A stretch of DNA of 64,000 nt from Datisca glomerata (Eukaryota; Streptophyta; Magnoliopsida; Cucurbitales; Datiscaceae). Within the stretch, counting starts at the first letter, position 1. Each line of letters starts with the position of its first letter. The stretch lies in NCBI GenBank assembly GCA_003255025.1, contig QANY01002375.1, forward strand, positions 1,482,303 to 1,546,302, read 5' to 3'. The position numbers were made by a program, and so were the translations under genes. This document shows positions 25,530-37,096 of this stretch, in pieces. A model generated the notes under the pieces. It was given only the letters and a program-made list of their open reading frames with translations. It did no database searches and was not told the origin of the DNA.

Positions 25530-27010
25530 GTCTAAAACTCCCATCAGTCCCAACCCCTCTTCATCTCGCCTCCTTCTGCGTTCTCTACCTCGCACCCCAC
25601 CCCAGACCTCCTCCATCATAGACGCAGTCGAGTTGCAGCTTCCTTCTTCATCTCGCGAGTCCTTCTCCCTTGCACATCCTTCTCCCTCACACCCCACCCC
25701 TAGACCTTCTCCATAGGAGACGCAGTCGCAGCTTTCTTCTCCATCTCGCGGGTCCTTGTCCCTCGCACATCCTTCTCCCTTGCAGTCACAGGCTCTTCAT
25801 CCATCTCTATTTTGAAGGTAAATGAAATGTTTGAGCTTAGATCTGGATAAAGGTTTTTGAATTTCTGATTTTTTGAGATTAGATTTGTAAATTGGATGAA
25901 GCTTTAAGAGTTTCTTCCATGTCTGTTTTTGAGCTTAGTTTTGTAAACTGGATGAAGGAAAAGAACCAACCATGTCTATTTTATCTGTTTTGATGAACTT
26001 GATGATGACCCCCCCCCCCTTCTGCCTCTCCATTGTGAGAAGATGAAATAATTTTGAATCTGATTGTACTTTAGCTTGTGATTATAGTGCCGTCTAGAAA
26101 CTGTTGGGTTGTGATTGTAGTATACCATTGCCAATCTGAGTTCTTTCACTTATACCATTATAGTATATTATTGCAGAACCGATTAAAAGTAACCAAACTG
26201 AAATGATTATTTTGATTACATTTGATTCAGTTTAGATGTGTATCTTGATTTGGTTCATTTACTTAATTTAGGTAACTAAAGTATTCGGTTTCGATTATAA
26301 ATATCTTCTACTAATCAATCGAACTGAACTGTACACCCATACAAGAGACGGTAAAAAGCCTTGGGAAGAGTTAGCTTGTAATTTTCAATTTTTCTAGGGC
26401 TATCTTGAAATGTTTTTAAAAAAATTGAATCATTTTGTAATTTTGAGAAGTATGGAGGCAGTTTTGTAATTCCAAAGCATAAGGGGGTGATTTGAAAATT
26501 TTAACACATTAGGGGTGTTTTTGAAAAAATGTTAGACTTTGGATAACAAGACAACGACGTGTTTGCCAACAGGTTGATGATGTATCAATGACTTGACGCT
26601 GACAGTGTCCTATCTGGTGGATGACTAGGCGTTGATTTAATTAGGCGTTACAAATTCAATTTAACTGACAGACATCCTTGAAAAATCAATGGTGGCATCT
26701 GAAAAAGTATTGACAATTCCATATAAATAACACAAAAAAGAAAGAAATCGTCATGTAATCAAGATTCAGATTCTTCGTCATTTTACAGAACGACACGACG
26801 TATGAGTAGTTAAATTTTTTGATTGTGCATTATAGGAACAATCAATATAATACGTCGGACAATAAAAATATGAATCATCAAAGTCAAATATGAGGAAAAC
26901 TTCATCATGCCGTGAAAAAATTCACGGCATGGATGATGGATTATTGTGACCTTTAGATTGCTTTTGGAGTAATCTGAGCCACACAAAGCCTAGTAGATAG
27001 TATGTTTTTT
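25530..27010. other. Noncoding region with an imperfect tandem duplication
   Basis: From 25555 to 25800 a C/T-rich unit of roughly 110 bp with CATCTCGC, TCCTTCTCCC and GACGCAGTCG is present about twice. A C12 run lies near 26010. The open frames across it are compositional. The rest to 27010 is AT-rich without a recognisable gene. Confidence 0.6.
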
Positions 27011-27014
27011 TTTT

Positions 27015-27715
27015 TGGGTTCATCGATTACGCAGTGAGGTTCATCAAATACGTACAAAAAAATTCTTGGAGGGATTCACCAATTACATACTAGGGTTCGC
27101 CAATTACGTAATGGGGTTTACCAATTACGTAGTGTGGTTCACCAAATATGTACAAAAGAAAATTTTTTGGAGAGGTTCACCAATTACGTAGTGGGGTTCA
27201 CCAAATACGTACAAAAGAATAATTCTTGGAGGGGTTCACTAATTACGTACTGGGGTTCACCAATTCCGTAATGGAGTTCACCAATTACGTAGTGAAGTTC
27301 ACCAAATACGTACAAACAAATAATTTTTGGAGGGTTTCACCAATTATGTAGTAGAGTTCACCAATTACGTAGTGCAGTTCACCAAATATATACAAAAAAA
27401 TAATTCTTAGAAGAGTTCACCAATTACGTAGTGGGGTTCACCAATTACGTAGTGAGGCTCACCAAATACGTAAAGAAGAATAATTTTTAGAGGGGTTCAC
27501 CAATTACGTAGTGAGGTTCACCAATTACGTACTGAGATTCACCATATACGTACAAATTAATAATTCTTGGAGGGGTTCACCAAATACGTACTGGGGTTCA
27601 CCAATTACGTACCAAGTTCACCAACTACGTAGTGGGGTTCATCAATTACGTAATAGGGTTCACCAATTATGTAGTGAGGTTCACCAATTATGTACTAGGC
27701 TTCAGCAATCTATCC
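27015..27715. repeat. Minisatellite of GGTTCACCAATTACGTAGTG units
   Basis: About 30 copies of a 20-22-bp unit, GGTTCACCAATTACGTAGTG or its variant GGTTCACCAAATACGTACAA. A longer period is set by an A-rich spacer ending TAATTCTTGGAGG that recurs every 60-120 bp. Protein-like frames rich in VHQL are translations of the repeat. Confidence 0.93.
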
Positions 27716-27814
27716 TAGCGGTTTCGCGCTCAATACCAGTGGTTTTTGTGCCCAATATCGGTGGTTTTGGGCCCAATGATTAAATTTGTATGTGAAATAT
27801 TTTGGTGAACCCTC

Positions 27815-28160
27815 GAAGAATGATTAATTTTGTACGTGAAATATTTTGGTGAACCCCTCAAGATTCCCTTTGTACCCTACTACGTAATGAGGTTCACTAA
27901 ATACGTACAAATTAATAATTCTTGGATGAGTTCATCAAATACATACTATAGTTTACAAATCTCATATTGAGGTTCACCAAATACGTACAAAATAATAATT
28001 TTTGGAGGGGTTCACCAAATACGTACAATGTAATCGCCATACCTTATAGGTGAATCACCTATTTTTTGCCCCTAAACGCCATCCTGAAGGTACTAATCGC
28101 ATCGTCAAACCCAACCGCTAGTTTTATGTCTTTAATCGCATGTTTCAGTCCCCAAACGCC
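27815..28160. repeat. Duplicated block, copy 1
   Basis: This block, starting at TTTTGTACGTGAAATATTTT and ending around AACGCCATGTA, is repeated at 29030-29410 in the same orientation with about 10-15 percent differences by eye. A gag fragment lies between the copies. Confidence 0.85.
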
Positions 28161-28454
28161 ATGTAATAGACATTAGATTATAATAGAAATTAGAGATGAA
28201 AACATGAACATCATCATTTCATTTGATTATAATATCTCGTTTTCTTTCGACTAGAAATTTTGAGAGATTGCCTAATGAGATTTCTCCACGAACCTTCTAC
28301 TGAAGTTAGACAAACAAATTCTTTCAAACAGTCATGTGATTACTAACTCTAGGATCAAGAAACTTAATTCCTTGATCTTGTTCAACTAACTTGTGAGCCA
28401 TCAAGCGCATCGAGTCTCTAGTAGCTAATTATTACTCTACAAAGTTAGTTTGGT

Positions 28455-29010
28455 CATTAGCTTAATTTGTTGGCGGTGATCTAAATTCATTGCTATATAT
28501 TTGTGGTAATTATAGCATTGAATATTGCTTTTGTCATCATTTGGACGTTGTTGTAACTGTGTATTCTTCCTCTTCCTCTACCATCGGGGTTTGTTCTATT
28601 GTCCCCATGGTTTTGTTATCCTCTATTGTTCTGTTGTCTTTCATAGTTTTGTTGTCTTCTTCCTCCTCCACAAAATTCTCTTCCTGCTCTGCATGTTGAT
28701 TCTGAATTATGACCTCGTACTCTTTATGATTTTGATGTTCCCATGTGCCTGCCTCTTTGGATCTAGCGATCGTAAAACTTTCCCTGAAATTCTTATGTAT
28801 GTAAGATCATGACTTGTGTATCAAATAAGAAATTTATTTTTAAAGATTTTTTACGTAATGATTCAAATTCATCTCATAGAATTTGAAGGCAAACTTATCT
28901 CGTAGAATTTGAAGGCAAATTCATCTCGTAGAATTTGAAGACAAATTCATCCCGTAAAATTTGAAGGCAAATTCATCCCGTAAAATTTGAAGGTGAATTC
29001 TCTATACTTT
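28455..29010 (-). pseudogene. Copia gag fragment, copy 3
   Basis: The segment matches 33150-33770 in content and orientation: the zinc-knuckle-proximal part (28500-28760) and the part near the 26-bp unit. Here that unit is expanded to about five copies (28866-28995), which breaks the frame because 26 is not a multiple of three. The plus-strand open frames over it are antisense artefacts. Confidence 0.7.
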
Positions 29011-29029
29011 GTCTACTCCCTCGAACAAT

Positions 29030-29410
29030 GATCAATTTTGTACGTGAAATATTTTGGTGAACCCTTCAAGATTCCCTTTGTACCCCACTACGTAATGGAG
29101 TTCACTAAATATGTACAAATTAATAATTCTTGGATGAGTTCATCAAATACGTACTGTGGTTTACCTATTATGTACTGGGGTTCACCAAATACGTATAAAA
29201 TAATAATTCTAGGAGGGGTTCACCAAATACGTATAAATAATAATTCTAGGAGGGGTTCACCAAATACATACAACATAATCGCCATACCTAATAGGCGAAT
29301 CGCCTATTTTTTATCCCTAAACGTCATCCTGAAGGTGCTAATCACATCGTCAAAGCTAAGCGCTAGTTTTATGCCTCCAATCGTCTGTTTCAGTCCCAAA
29401 ACATCATGTA
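29030..29410. repeat. Duplicated block, copy 2
   Basis: Second copy of the 27815-28160 block. It also contains several GGTTCACCAAATACGTA units, tying it to the minisatellite at 27015-27715. Confidence 0.85.
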
Positions 29411-31319
29411 CAAATAGGCAATCGCCAGTCTCCCTCATAATCGCTACTTTTTTGCTCCTAATCACCATTTATGTGGTTCTAATCGTCGTTCTTCACATTT
29501 TTCCTTAAAATTGATATTTTTATAATTATTTACCGTACACAAAAAAAATCATCGATAAAAATAGAAAAACTCGTTATTTCAAAGCAAACATTCATGATAC
29601 TCACTTATTATGTAAAATTAGATTGGATTAATTAAGGATTCTCGATAAAATTGAACACTTATTCATAAACTCGTTAAAAGTTGTCATTGATAATATTGTT
29701 GTGCTTTTGTGACAATTATCGAGCTAGACGAGTTTTCACTATATATAATTATAGGTCGTGATGTTATGATGGTCGGTAAATTCTATTTATCAAATTGACA
29801 AACAAGTATAACTGTCAAGGTCAGATTCTATTTACAAATCGAACATATCCGATAAAAGTTTGAAATTAAATATTAAAATTTGAAATTTTAACCTTTAATT
29901 TTATAAATTATATTCCCATAAAATTTGGAAAACAACATATTTACGTTTTAATTTTTAAGAGATGAAAATTACGAAAAATCTCAAAATTAAGACCGAAACA
30001 GCTTCCAAGCCTCCGAAATTACTTAAAACATTATTTTTTAGACCCGAACACCAGTCATAGCTGGCGATTCACCTATCATGACTGGCGTTCGGGGTCTGCT
30101 AGTGGTGTTTGGGCCCCAAACACCAGAAACACAGGCGTTTGGCCCTGGTGACTGGGACACGAGCAAAACGCCTGTTACCATGGCGTTTGGGGCCCAAACG
30201 CAACCAGCAGGCCTCAAACGCCAGTCATGGTTGGCGATTAGCTTACTTGGTTATTTTTTTTTATGCATTTAACTACTTTCATATCCTTAACCATTTTAAC
30301 ATACTCGGTCATTTTCATGTGCTTAGTTATTTTCACAACTTAGCCTTTTTTTGCAAGTTAATCATTTAACATACTTGGTCATTTCTTTATTGTCAAATGC
30401 TGGTTTAATGGCTCCTATTGCTAAGTGTCATTTTCACACCCTTAGCAATTTTTATAACTTAGCCAATTTCACACACTTAAACATTTTCATACACTTAGTC
30501 ATTTTGATGCAGTTAATCATTTTCACAAATTTGGTCATTTCATACATTTAGACATTTTCGCATACTTTATCATAGTCGATAAATTATATATTCACACACT
30601 TAGTCATTCTCACACATTTTCTGTCACTTAGTCATATTTTCATGCACTTAAAAATTTTCTCTACTTTGCCATTTTCATGTATGTGTTTTGATGGAACTCA
30701 ACTATTTTCATGTACTTAATCATTTTCCCAAGGTAGCCCTTTTCACCATTCTCCCTCCCAATCGCCATTTTATTTTACACTTGATCATTTTTCAACCTTT
30801 AATCTCATTGTAAATCTTTATGTAAATTTTTATATACTTGATCATTTTCATGTATTAATCTCATTGTAAATCTTTATGAAATAATAACTCTTTACCAAAA
30901 GAAAAGCATATCATTCATTGGTATAACTACATATGCATATTCTTTTTTTGTCACAAATCCCTTCAATTCTAAACTCAATCGACTTATTTAACTATTAAAA
31001 CGCTAATGAATGGATTGAGAATTGCTTCCTTTGCTAGACTATATTTGTCTAGACGCTTTAATCCTGGTACTTTTTAATGTTTGCTTTAGCTACATCGTTT
31101 GTGCCCTCAAGATCGTGTTGCAATGCATTCTCTAATCTGTAATCTCCTTAAAGATAAATAACAAGATAAATAATAAGGTCTCGAATCAGAATCCAAGTAG
31201 ACCACAATAATGCAAATTTAAGCATGCTGACAGTGACAAATCAAGTGTACATCATATGGATAATAAGCATACTGGTAGTGACAAATCGAGCAAGGATAAG
31301 ATAATGCAAAACCAATATA
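29411..31319. repeat. Noncoding DNA with degenerate short tandem repeats
   Basis: 30040-30240 is GC-richer and carries repeated CAAACGCCAGT / ACTGGCGTTTGG motifs in both orientations. 30240-30740 is a degenerate array of a roughly 20-bp unit like CACTTAGTCATTTTCACA. No gene is recognised in the remainder. Confidence 0.65.
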
Positions 31320-31540
31320 CAAACCTCCAAAGCCTTTATAATATCTCCTTTTGTAATATGTTGATCAAGCGATTCAGGAACATCTTCAGGAGTTACATAG
31401 CCATACTTGCAATGAACAAAAATAATTTAATCGTAGTTTAGTTTATAGCATAAATTTTCAAATTGCCGAATGACATCAGGTTAAAGGAAGACAACAAAGA
31501 TACATATCTTACCAATGACCCATATAGATGAGGCGTAAGA
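31320..31540 (-). pseudogene. Fragment of a sucrase/ferredoxin-like (Apd1/AIM32 type) gene
   Basis: A minus-strand exon (about 31415-31320) following a CATTGCAAG acceptor encodes YGYVTPEDVPESLDQHITKG. The preceding exon end near 31530 encodes a Gly-His-Trp triplet before a GTAAGATATG donor. Gly-His-Trp followed by Tyr-Gly-Tyr-Val-Thr-Pro is the pattern of the thioredoxin-fold sucrase/ferredoxin-like family. Nothing else of the gene is recognisable, and it lies inside a retrotransposon-bounded region, so it is probably a captured or dead fragment. Confidence 0.5.
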
Positions 31541-31964
31541 AAACAGAGACAATGAAGAAGAAGATGAGGTTTAGAAGAAAGGGAAGAGAATACTCGATAA
31601 AGCTTACAAAGAGAATGTGCTGATAGCTTCATTACTCTTTAACTGAATAATACTAATAGATATATAATAGAAGAGTTAGCTCAACTACTAAAGGTTAAAG
31701 CTTTACCCACATCCTCCCTCAACCGTCAAAGCTCCATCTTCCTCGCATCCACCATCTCTGTTAAACCAAAAAGAAAAACAATAGCTAAGTCACAAAAGAA
31801 AGGAAATAAGTTTTCAAACTAACAATAGATATTAAGTTACCCAATGAATTTCTCTAATATTGGCTCATCATCATCTACCAAATGATACATTTTTGTAAGG
31901 ACAAAATTTTTAAAGTAGGGATTAGCATAAAAAAAGAATTCCAGCTTGAAGTCCTAACCCAAAG

Positions 31965-32420
31965 ACAAACAACCGACTAAATCAATCGAAGAAAATCAAC
32001 AAAGACAAACTAACGGCAATATCAAATAAAATCCCAACTCAGAGAAGAAAAGAATGAAGGAAATCCACAAAAATAAACTAACGGCTAAACCGATCGATAT
32101 ATAAAACACTTGTATTATATAAACCGACAACAAAGATAAAGACGAACGGCTAAATCAAATAAAATCCCAACTCAGAGAAGAATAAGATGAAGAAAATCAA
32201 CAAAGACAAACTAACGGCTAAATCGATCTATATAAACACTTACATCAAATAAACCAACAACAAGAAACAAAGACGAACGACTAAATCAAATAAAATCCCA
32301 ACTCATAGAAGAAAAAAGTGAAGGAAATCAACAAAGAAAAACTAACGGCTAAATCGATCGATATATAAACACTTATGCCAAATAAACCAGCAACAAAGAC
32401 AAAGACGAAATTACCAAACA
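31965..32420. repeat. About 132-bp tandem repeat, three to four copies
   Basis: AAATAAAATCCCAACTCA recurs at about 32024, 32158 and 32288, each followed by ACTAACGGCTAAA, CGATCGATATAT and a CAACAAAGA stretch. No coding sequence. The DNA from 32420 to 33140 holds no recognised gene; 32420-32690 is GC-richer and could be a promoter or 5' leader of the minus-strand fragment. Confidence 0.88.
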
Positions 32421-33144
32421 AAAAACCCAAGTCACGCTTCAGATTAAAAACCCAAATGCGGAGAGCAGTAGTGAGGCTAAGGCTCGATCAAAATCGCCAA
32501 GGCTAAGGATGGAGAAGAGAGCTCGATCAAAAACCCTAAATCACGTTTTAGATTAAAAACCCAACTTATGTTAGAATCAACTCAGAGAGACGGAGCTCTG
32601 AGATTTGTACAAGACGAGCTTCAACTTGGAGGAGAAAAAATTCGTCGTCGTGCCCTAGAGAATGACAGATAATCAACCCAAAATTGTACTAGGTGAAAAA
32701 TCTCAAAGTAAATGACACATAAATTAGTGCCAAATGTATTCAAAATTTAATTTCAAGAATATATCTATTCTCTTTCTTCGACAAATCATAAGAATAAATA
32801 TTAAGTTCTTAATACTCTATAAATTAGTATATAGTTCTAATTAATTAGGGTTTTTGAGTATACATGTCTAGATTAAGACAAGATAAGGCAACATGCGTTT
32901 TAATCGAGATTCACTCTACAATCAGGTAACTACCTCGTAATAAATACTTGCCTTGATGGTTAAAAGGAATTGTAATTAATTGAGGATATTTTGTCATATA
33001 AGCACTCATTATATGAAAAAATATGAGAGAGTCTTAAGTGTATCTGAAGTACCCTAAACTCATAATTTCTTTACCTAAATTGGTGCTTTGTGTAAATATA
33101 TTTATTTGAAGAACCTATTTATTTCATTTTCTCATATTATGAAT

Positions 33145-34112
33145 AAGATAGTATATTTTTGGCAATTATAGCATTGAATGTTGCTTTTTTCATCATCTGG
33201 ATATTGTTGTAACCGTGTCTTCTTCCTCTTCCTTTATATCTCGGTGTTTGTTCTACTGTCTCCCTGTTTTGTTGCCCTCTGTTGTTTTATTTTCTTCCAT
33301 AGTTTTGTTGTCTTTTTCCTTCTCCACAGGATCCTCTTTTGCCTCTGCCTCTAGATTCTGAATTATGACCTTGTACTCTCTGTGATGTTGATGTCCCCCT
33401 ACACCTTCCTCTATAGATTAAGATGGTGCTTTAACTGTAGTGCTTGCTCCATCACCTTATCTTCACTCCTTGTTACTTTTTGCTCATGCGCTTGTAGTGA
33501 ACCCATAATTTATTCAACAGATAGACTCTCTAAATCCTTAGTTTCTTTTGAGGAAACAAAAATGTAGTCAAATTTTGGATCTAGCGATCATAAAGTTTTC
33601 TCTGAAATTCTCATGTATGTAAGTTTTTCTCCAGATTTTCTCCATTACTTTTGATCTGGTTGGTAACCACCATAACTCGTGTATAAAATTCAAAAATTGA
33701 TTATGTAGATTTCATAAATAAGGATTGAAATTCATCTCGTAGAGTTTGAATGCAAATTCTCTTTACGTTGTTTACTCCTTTATATGTCTTATGGAGCATA
33801 TACCAAACTTCTTTAGATGTCTGGGCGATAGCTATGATTTCAAATGTTGATTCATCAAGTACTTGGCAGATGATGGACTTTGTTTTACAATCTTACTTTC
33901 TATTGGCTCGAAATACTGTCTTATGTGCTTCTGATATAACCGTTTTGTCTTCTTTTGAAGTAGATTATGCATACCCATCTTCTACTGTATTCATAACATC
34001 TTGAGAACCTAGTAAAACTCTAATTTGAATGCACCAATTGTCGTAGTTATCTTTGTCGAGTTTTGGAACTTGCACACTCTCATTATTTGTCATTTTATAA
34101 GTTAAACTTAAC
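33145..34112 (-). pseudogene. Copia gag, copy 1, adjoining the 5' LTR
   Basis: Starts near 34092 with MTNNESVQVPKL, followed by KDNYDNWCIQIRVLLGSQD, TSKEVWYMLHKTYKGVNNVK and, toward 33200, a Gly/Arg-rich basic tract before the expected zinc knuckle. It is the most complete of the three gag pieces here. Several in-frame stops make it inactive. Confidence 0.82.
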
Positions 34113-34451
34113 AAACTTCAAATATGATGGAGAATTTCAAAATTTTGACTCCGCGGTTGAATCTGGGAGAGTAAAAAATCTTGTGGTGGATCGTTGTTCA
34201 GTGAGCTAGGTTTCCTGGTTATCTTGTCCGACGATTTTCTGGCGAGTTTGATTTTACCTTTTAAACTTTGAATGGCTCTAGATTTTTCATCTGAACTCTG
34301 TTTGAGCTGATTTTGGGCTCGTTATAATTTTATCAACTAGGGAAACACTCTCGAATGCTCAAATCAAAATTCTGAATAGCTCAAATTTTTTAGAAATTTG
34401 AAAAAAAAAATGTCTACTCTACGTTTCCGGACCTCCTGAGACCTCCTACTA

Positions 34452-34463
34452 GGTCTGATACCA
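34452..34463 (-). other. tRNA-Met primer binding site of the copia element
   Basis: On the minus strand TGGTATCAGACC lies one base downstream of the LTR end CAACA, matching the 3' end of initiator tRNA-Met as used by copia elements. Confidence 0.85.
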
Positions 34464-34464
34464 T

Positions 34465-34829
34465 TGTTGGTGGATGTGGATGGATTGAGGTCACTTGTGG
34501 TGCACCTTGAAGAGACTAATTTCACTCTAAATCACTTGGATTAGCATTTTAAAACAAAGGCCTACAACATTTATAAGAAGACTCTCACACTCTTCATCTC
34601 TCTCTATCTCTCTGTGATCCAGAATAATTTACTCCATTCTACTGTGTTTTACTCTACTCACCGTCCATTCTATTACAGTAGTGGATAGAGAAGCAAGCAG
34701 CAACAAACCTACACACACATCCTATGGGCACCCTAAGAATAGGGCCGTGAAAAGTCTTTGTTCCTACATCCGTTTAACACTTTCTTGGCTATTACTTCTT
34801 TTTCACACTAACAAAGTTTACTTTCAACA
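34465..34829 (-). repeat. Copia 5' LTR of the 12-kb element
   Basis: 365 bp running on the minus strand from TGTTGAAAG to CCAACA, aligned with the LTR at 22836-23209. The primer site follows it directly. Confidence 0.87.
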
Positions 34830-34834
34830 TGAGT

Positions 34835-35338
34835 GCGATGTAAGAGAACTCACTATATCTTTCCTCATATATGACATAGAATGACCTATCAAAGTAATTT
34901 ATGTTTAAGAATATTATAAATATATCATATAGTTGACAAGGGTATATTAGTCATTCAAAATGTTCCTTCAAACTTCTTTTAAATATACTATATCAGATAG
35001 ATAATAGATTATAATAATTAAGACATAGTCCAATAGAACCACATCTCTTTTTTAAAGATAAAGTAGTTCAAAACCTTAACATAAATATTTAGTACACTTG
35101 GAATGACATATTGAAGTGTTATTTATGACACCTTTTCTTATGTTGTAACCGACCAACCGCTAGCTCTAATGTCTGTTGAGAGGTCCTTTTCTTGGAAGAT
35201 ATCTTGGGGGTTGCTTACTCAAAGCTCAAACCATTGTCAATTGTACAGTGGCCTCTCACCTCTTTCAACCAGACCAACCAGACCAGCTTCACCTTTTCCC
35301 CATTTATAATCTTATGATTGTGAGAGTTTGGGGTGAGA
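34835..35338. other. Upstream region of the BAG gene
   Basis: 500 bp between the retrotransposon and the first BAG codon. It should hold the promoter and 5' UTR. A TATA-like TTTATAAT lies near 35302, only about 35 bp from the start codon, so I do not call it a promoter. Confidence 0.45.
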
Positions 35339-35535
35339 ATGAAAGGATCGATTTCAGAAGGAAGAGAGATAAATGGTTTCAATGGGGAAATAGACTGGGA
35401 ACTGAGGCCAGGTGGAATGCTTGTCCAGAAAAGAAATGTTGGGGATTTATCTTATGGGCTTCTTCTGATCAAGATCAAGGTCTCTTACGGTTCTTATCGC
35501 TACGATGTTACCATCCCTGCTCAATCCACCTTTGG

Positions 35536-35591
<56 letters not shown>

Positions 35592-35719
35592 AATCTTTTG
35601 AGGTTTTCTTCTGACTGAAATTTTGACATGGGTAAATCGTAGTTTGTCCAGTTAGGCAGTTCTGGTGTAGCATTTTTACAGACTTTTGCATGTTGTTGAT
35701 CTTGATAAGAGACTGAAGG

Positions 35720-35802
<83 letters not shown>

Positions 35803-37096
35803 GAAGTTTGATATTTTCTCCATCAAAAACTTATACATGGGGATTTCAAATTGTCGCTATGTTTCTGTAACGTATGTTAAAAACTAGATCTGTCTGAGGC
35901 TTAGTATCTGATTTTCACTTACTATCTCCTTCAACATTTTGTTATATTGGTGTATTACTAGTAACTTTATTCCTATGGTAAATTAGGGTGAGTTTGAGAT
36001 TGTTTTGCTCGAAACAAAATCACATTTATTTGACTAACGTTATTGACTTTTAACGTACATTTTGGTATTTAAATACACTTCTACAAGAATCACCTATACT
36101 GTGTTTTCCAAAATCCATCAAAATACAAATAAACATATATTCAAGTGCTTAACATGAAGATGTATATCAAATGATTTTCAACTTAAAATAGTGTTATTAA
36201 TCTATAAAAGTGATTCTCTACGAATTGAAACTTAATCTGACGATGTGTTTGGCTGAATGTAAGGGGAGCTGAAAAGGATTCTGTGGGAGGAGACTGGTTT
36301 GGAACCAAAGGAGCAGAGGCTTCTGTTTAAGGGGAAAGAAAAGGAGAATGAGGAATGTTTACACATGGCAGGTGTAAATGATATGTCAAAAGTGATATTA
36401 TTAGAGGACCCAGCTAGCAGAGAGAGGAAGCAGCTAGAGGACATGAAGAAAAATCAATCAAAACCATATGAAGCAGTTGCTGAAGTCAGAAAAGAAACTG
36501 ATAGTCTGTCTGAAAAGGTTACTGCTTTGGAGAGGACAGTTTGTGGTGCTAATACAGCAGTTGGGCAGAAGGAATTTGATGTATTGACTGAGTTACTCAT
36601 GGTGCAGTTGCTCAAATTAGATGCAATTGAGGCTAATGGAGATGCAAAAGTTCAGAGACGAAACGAGGTCGGTAGGCGTTTTATTTCTTCACCAGATTGA
36701 GTTGTTCTCGTGAGTTTTAGGGTTGTGTCTATATTACATACTACCGGCAGTGGAGTCGATAGGTTTCATCCTGTCGGCTTATTGTAAAAGAAAAAAGATC
36801 AGAGAAACTGAAACATTCCTTATGCTCCTTCATCCTGTCTGATATATGTATGTTGAATTCGGGATGAAAATCTAAACATCATTTGATTTCTATTGCAGGT
36901 TCACCGCGTGCAGAAGTTTGTAGACTCAGTGGACAATTTAAAAGCCAGAAACTTGGCTGCAATAAGCAGTAATAGAAATGGAGTAACAGTGAGTACCAAA
37001 TGGGAGACGTTTGAGACAGGAGTGGGTAGCCTTCATGCTCCTGCCTCCAAGCATTCTTCTGCTAAAACAACCCATGGCTGGGAACTCTTTGAGTAA
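35339..37096 (+). CDS. BAG-family co-chaperone with ubiquitin-like domain (plant BAG1-4 type), 3 exons
   Basis: Exons are 35339-35534, 36264-36667 and 36899-37096, all with GT-AG introns, and give an uninterrupted 265-residue protein. Residues 23-32 read RPGGMLVQKR, the conserved lead-in of plant BAG1-4. A ubiquitin-like domain follows (about 44-112, with GLEPKEQRLLFKGKE and MSKVILLEDPA). The BAG domain spans about 133-220 (EVRKETDSLSEKVTALE, ELLMVQLLKLDAIEANGDA, VQKFVDSVDNLKAR). The tail ends WETFETGVGSL and GWELFE. BAG domains bind the Hsp70 ATPase domain and act as nucleotide-exchange co-chaperones; the plant members with this layout act in stress and cell-death control. The first in-frame ATG was used; an upstream GTG is not a likely plant start. 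Intron 1 (729 bp) contains two long CT microsatellites. No lesion is seen, so the gene is probably functional. Confidence 0.93.
35541..35590. repeat. CT microsatellite in BAG intron 1
   Basis: Uninterrupted (CT)25 beginning a few bases after the GT donor of intron 1. It gives spurious Ser/Leu and Arg/Glu frames. Confidence 0.97.
35720..35799. repeat. Second CT microsatellite in BAG intron 1
   Basis: About 80 bp of CT repeat with one interruption (CTCCCT). Close to the first tract and therefore likely length-variable. Confidence 0.97.

Larger units (their letters stand above)
22836..34829 (-). mobile_element. Ty1/copia-type composite element bounded by two related LTRs, about 12 kb
   Basis: Two LTRs of one family in minus orientation bound the region: upstream LTR 34465-34829 and downstream LTR 22836-23209. 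Next to the upstream LTR is a tRNA-Met primer site (34452-34463). Next to the downstream LTR is the polypurine tract AAGAGGGGA (23210-23218 on the minus strand). The outer flanks TGAGA (22831-22835) and TGAGT (34830-34834) match at four of five bases, consistent with one old insertion. The contents are not a simple element: gag occurs in three places, only an RNase H piece remains of pol, and foreign repeats and MITEs fill the rest. A joined pair of related elements is an alternative. Confidence 0.65.

Noticed and set aside
25396..25716. Ser/Pro-rich 106-codon frame
   Set aside because: Composition-driven, crosses the end of the Harbinger-type MITE, and lies in a tandem duplication.
27511..27783. 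A repetitive protein with VHQL units
   Set aside because: It is a reading of the GGTTCACCAATTACGTAGTG minisatellite.
29038..29508. 156-codon plus-strand frame
   Set aside because: It runs through duplicated repeat DNA and its 5' part is minisatellite; the remainder shows no domain.
35521..35838. Arg/Glu repeat protein antisense to BAG intron 1
   Set aside because: Translation of the CT microsatellites.
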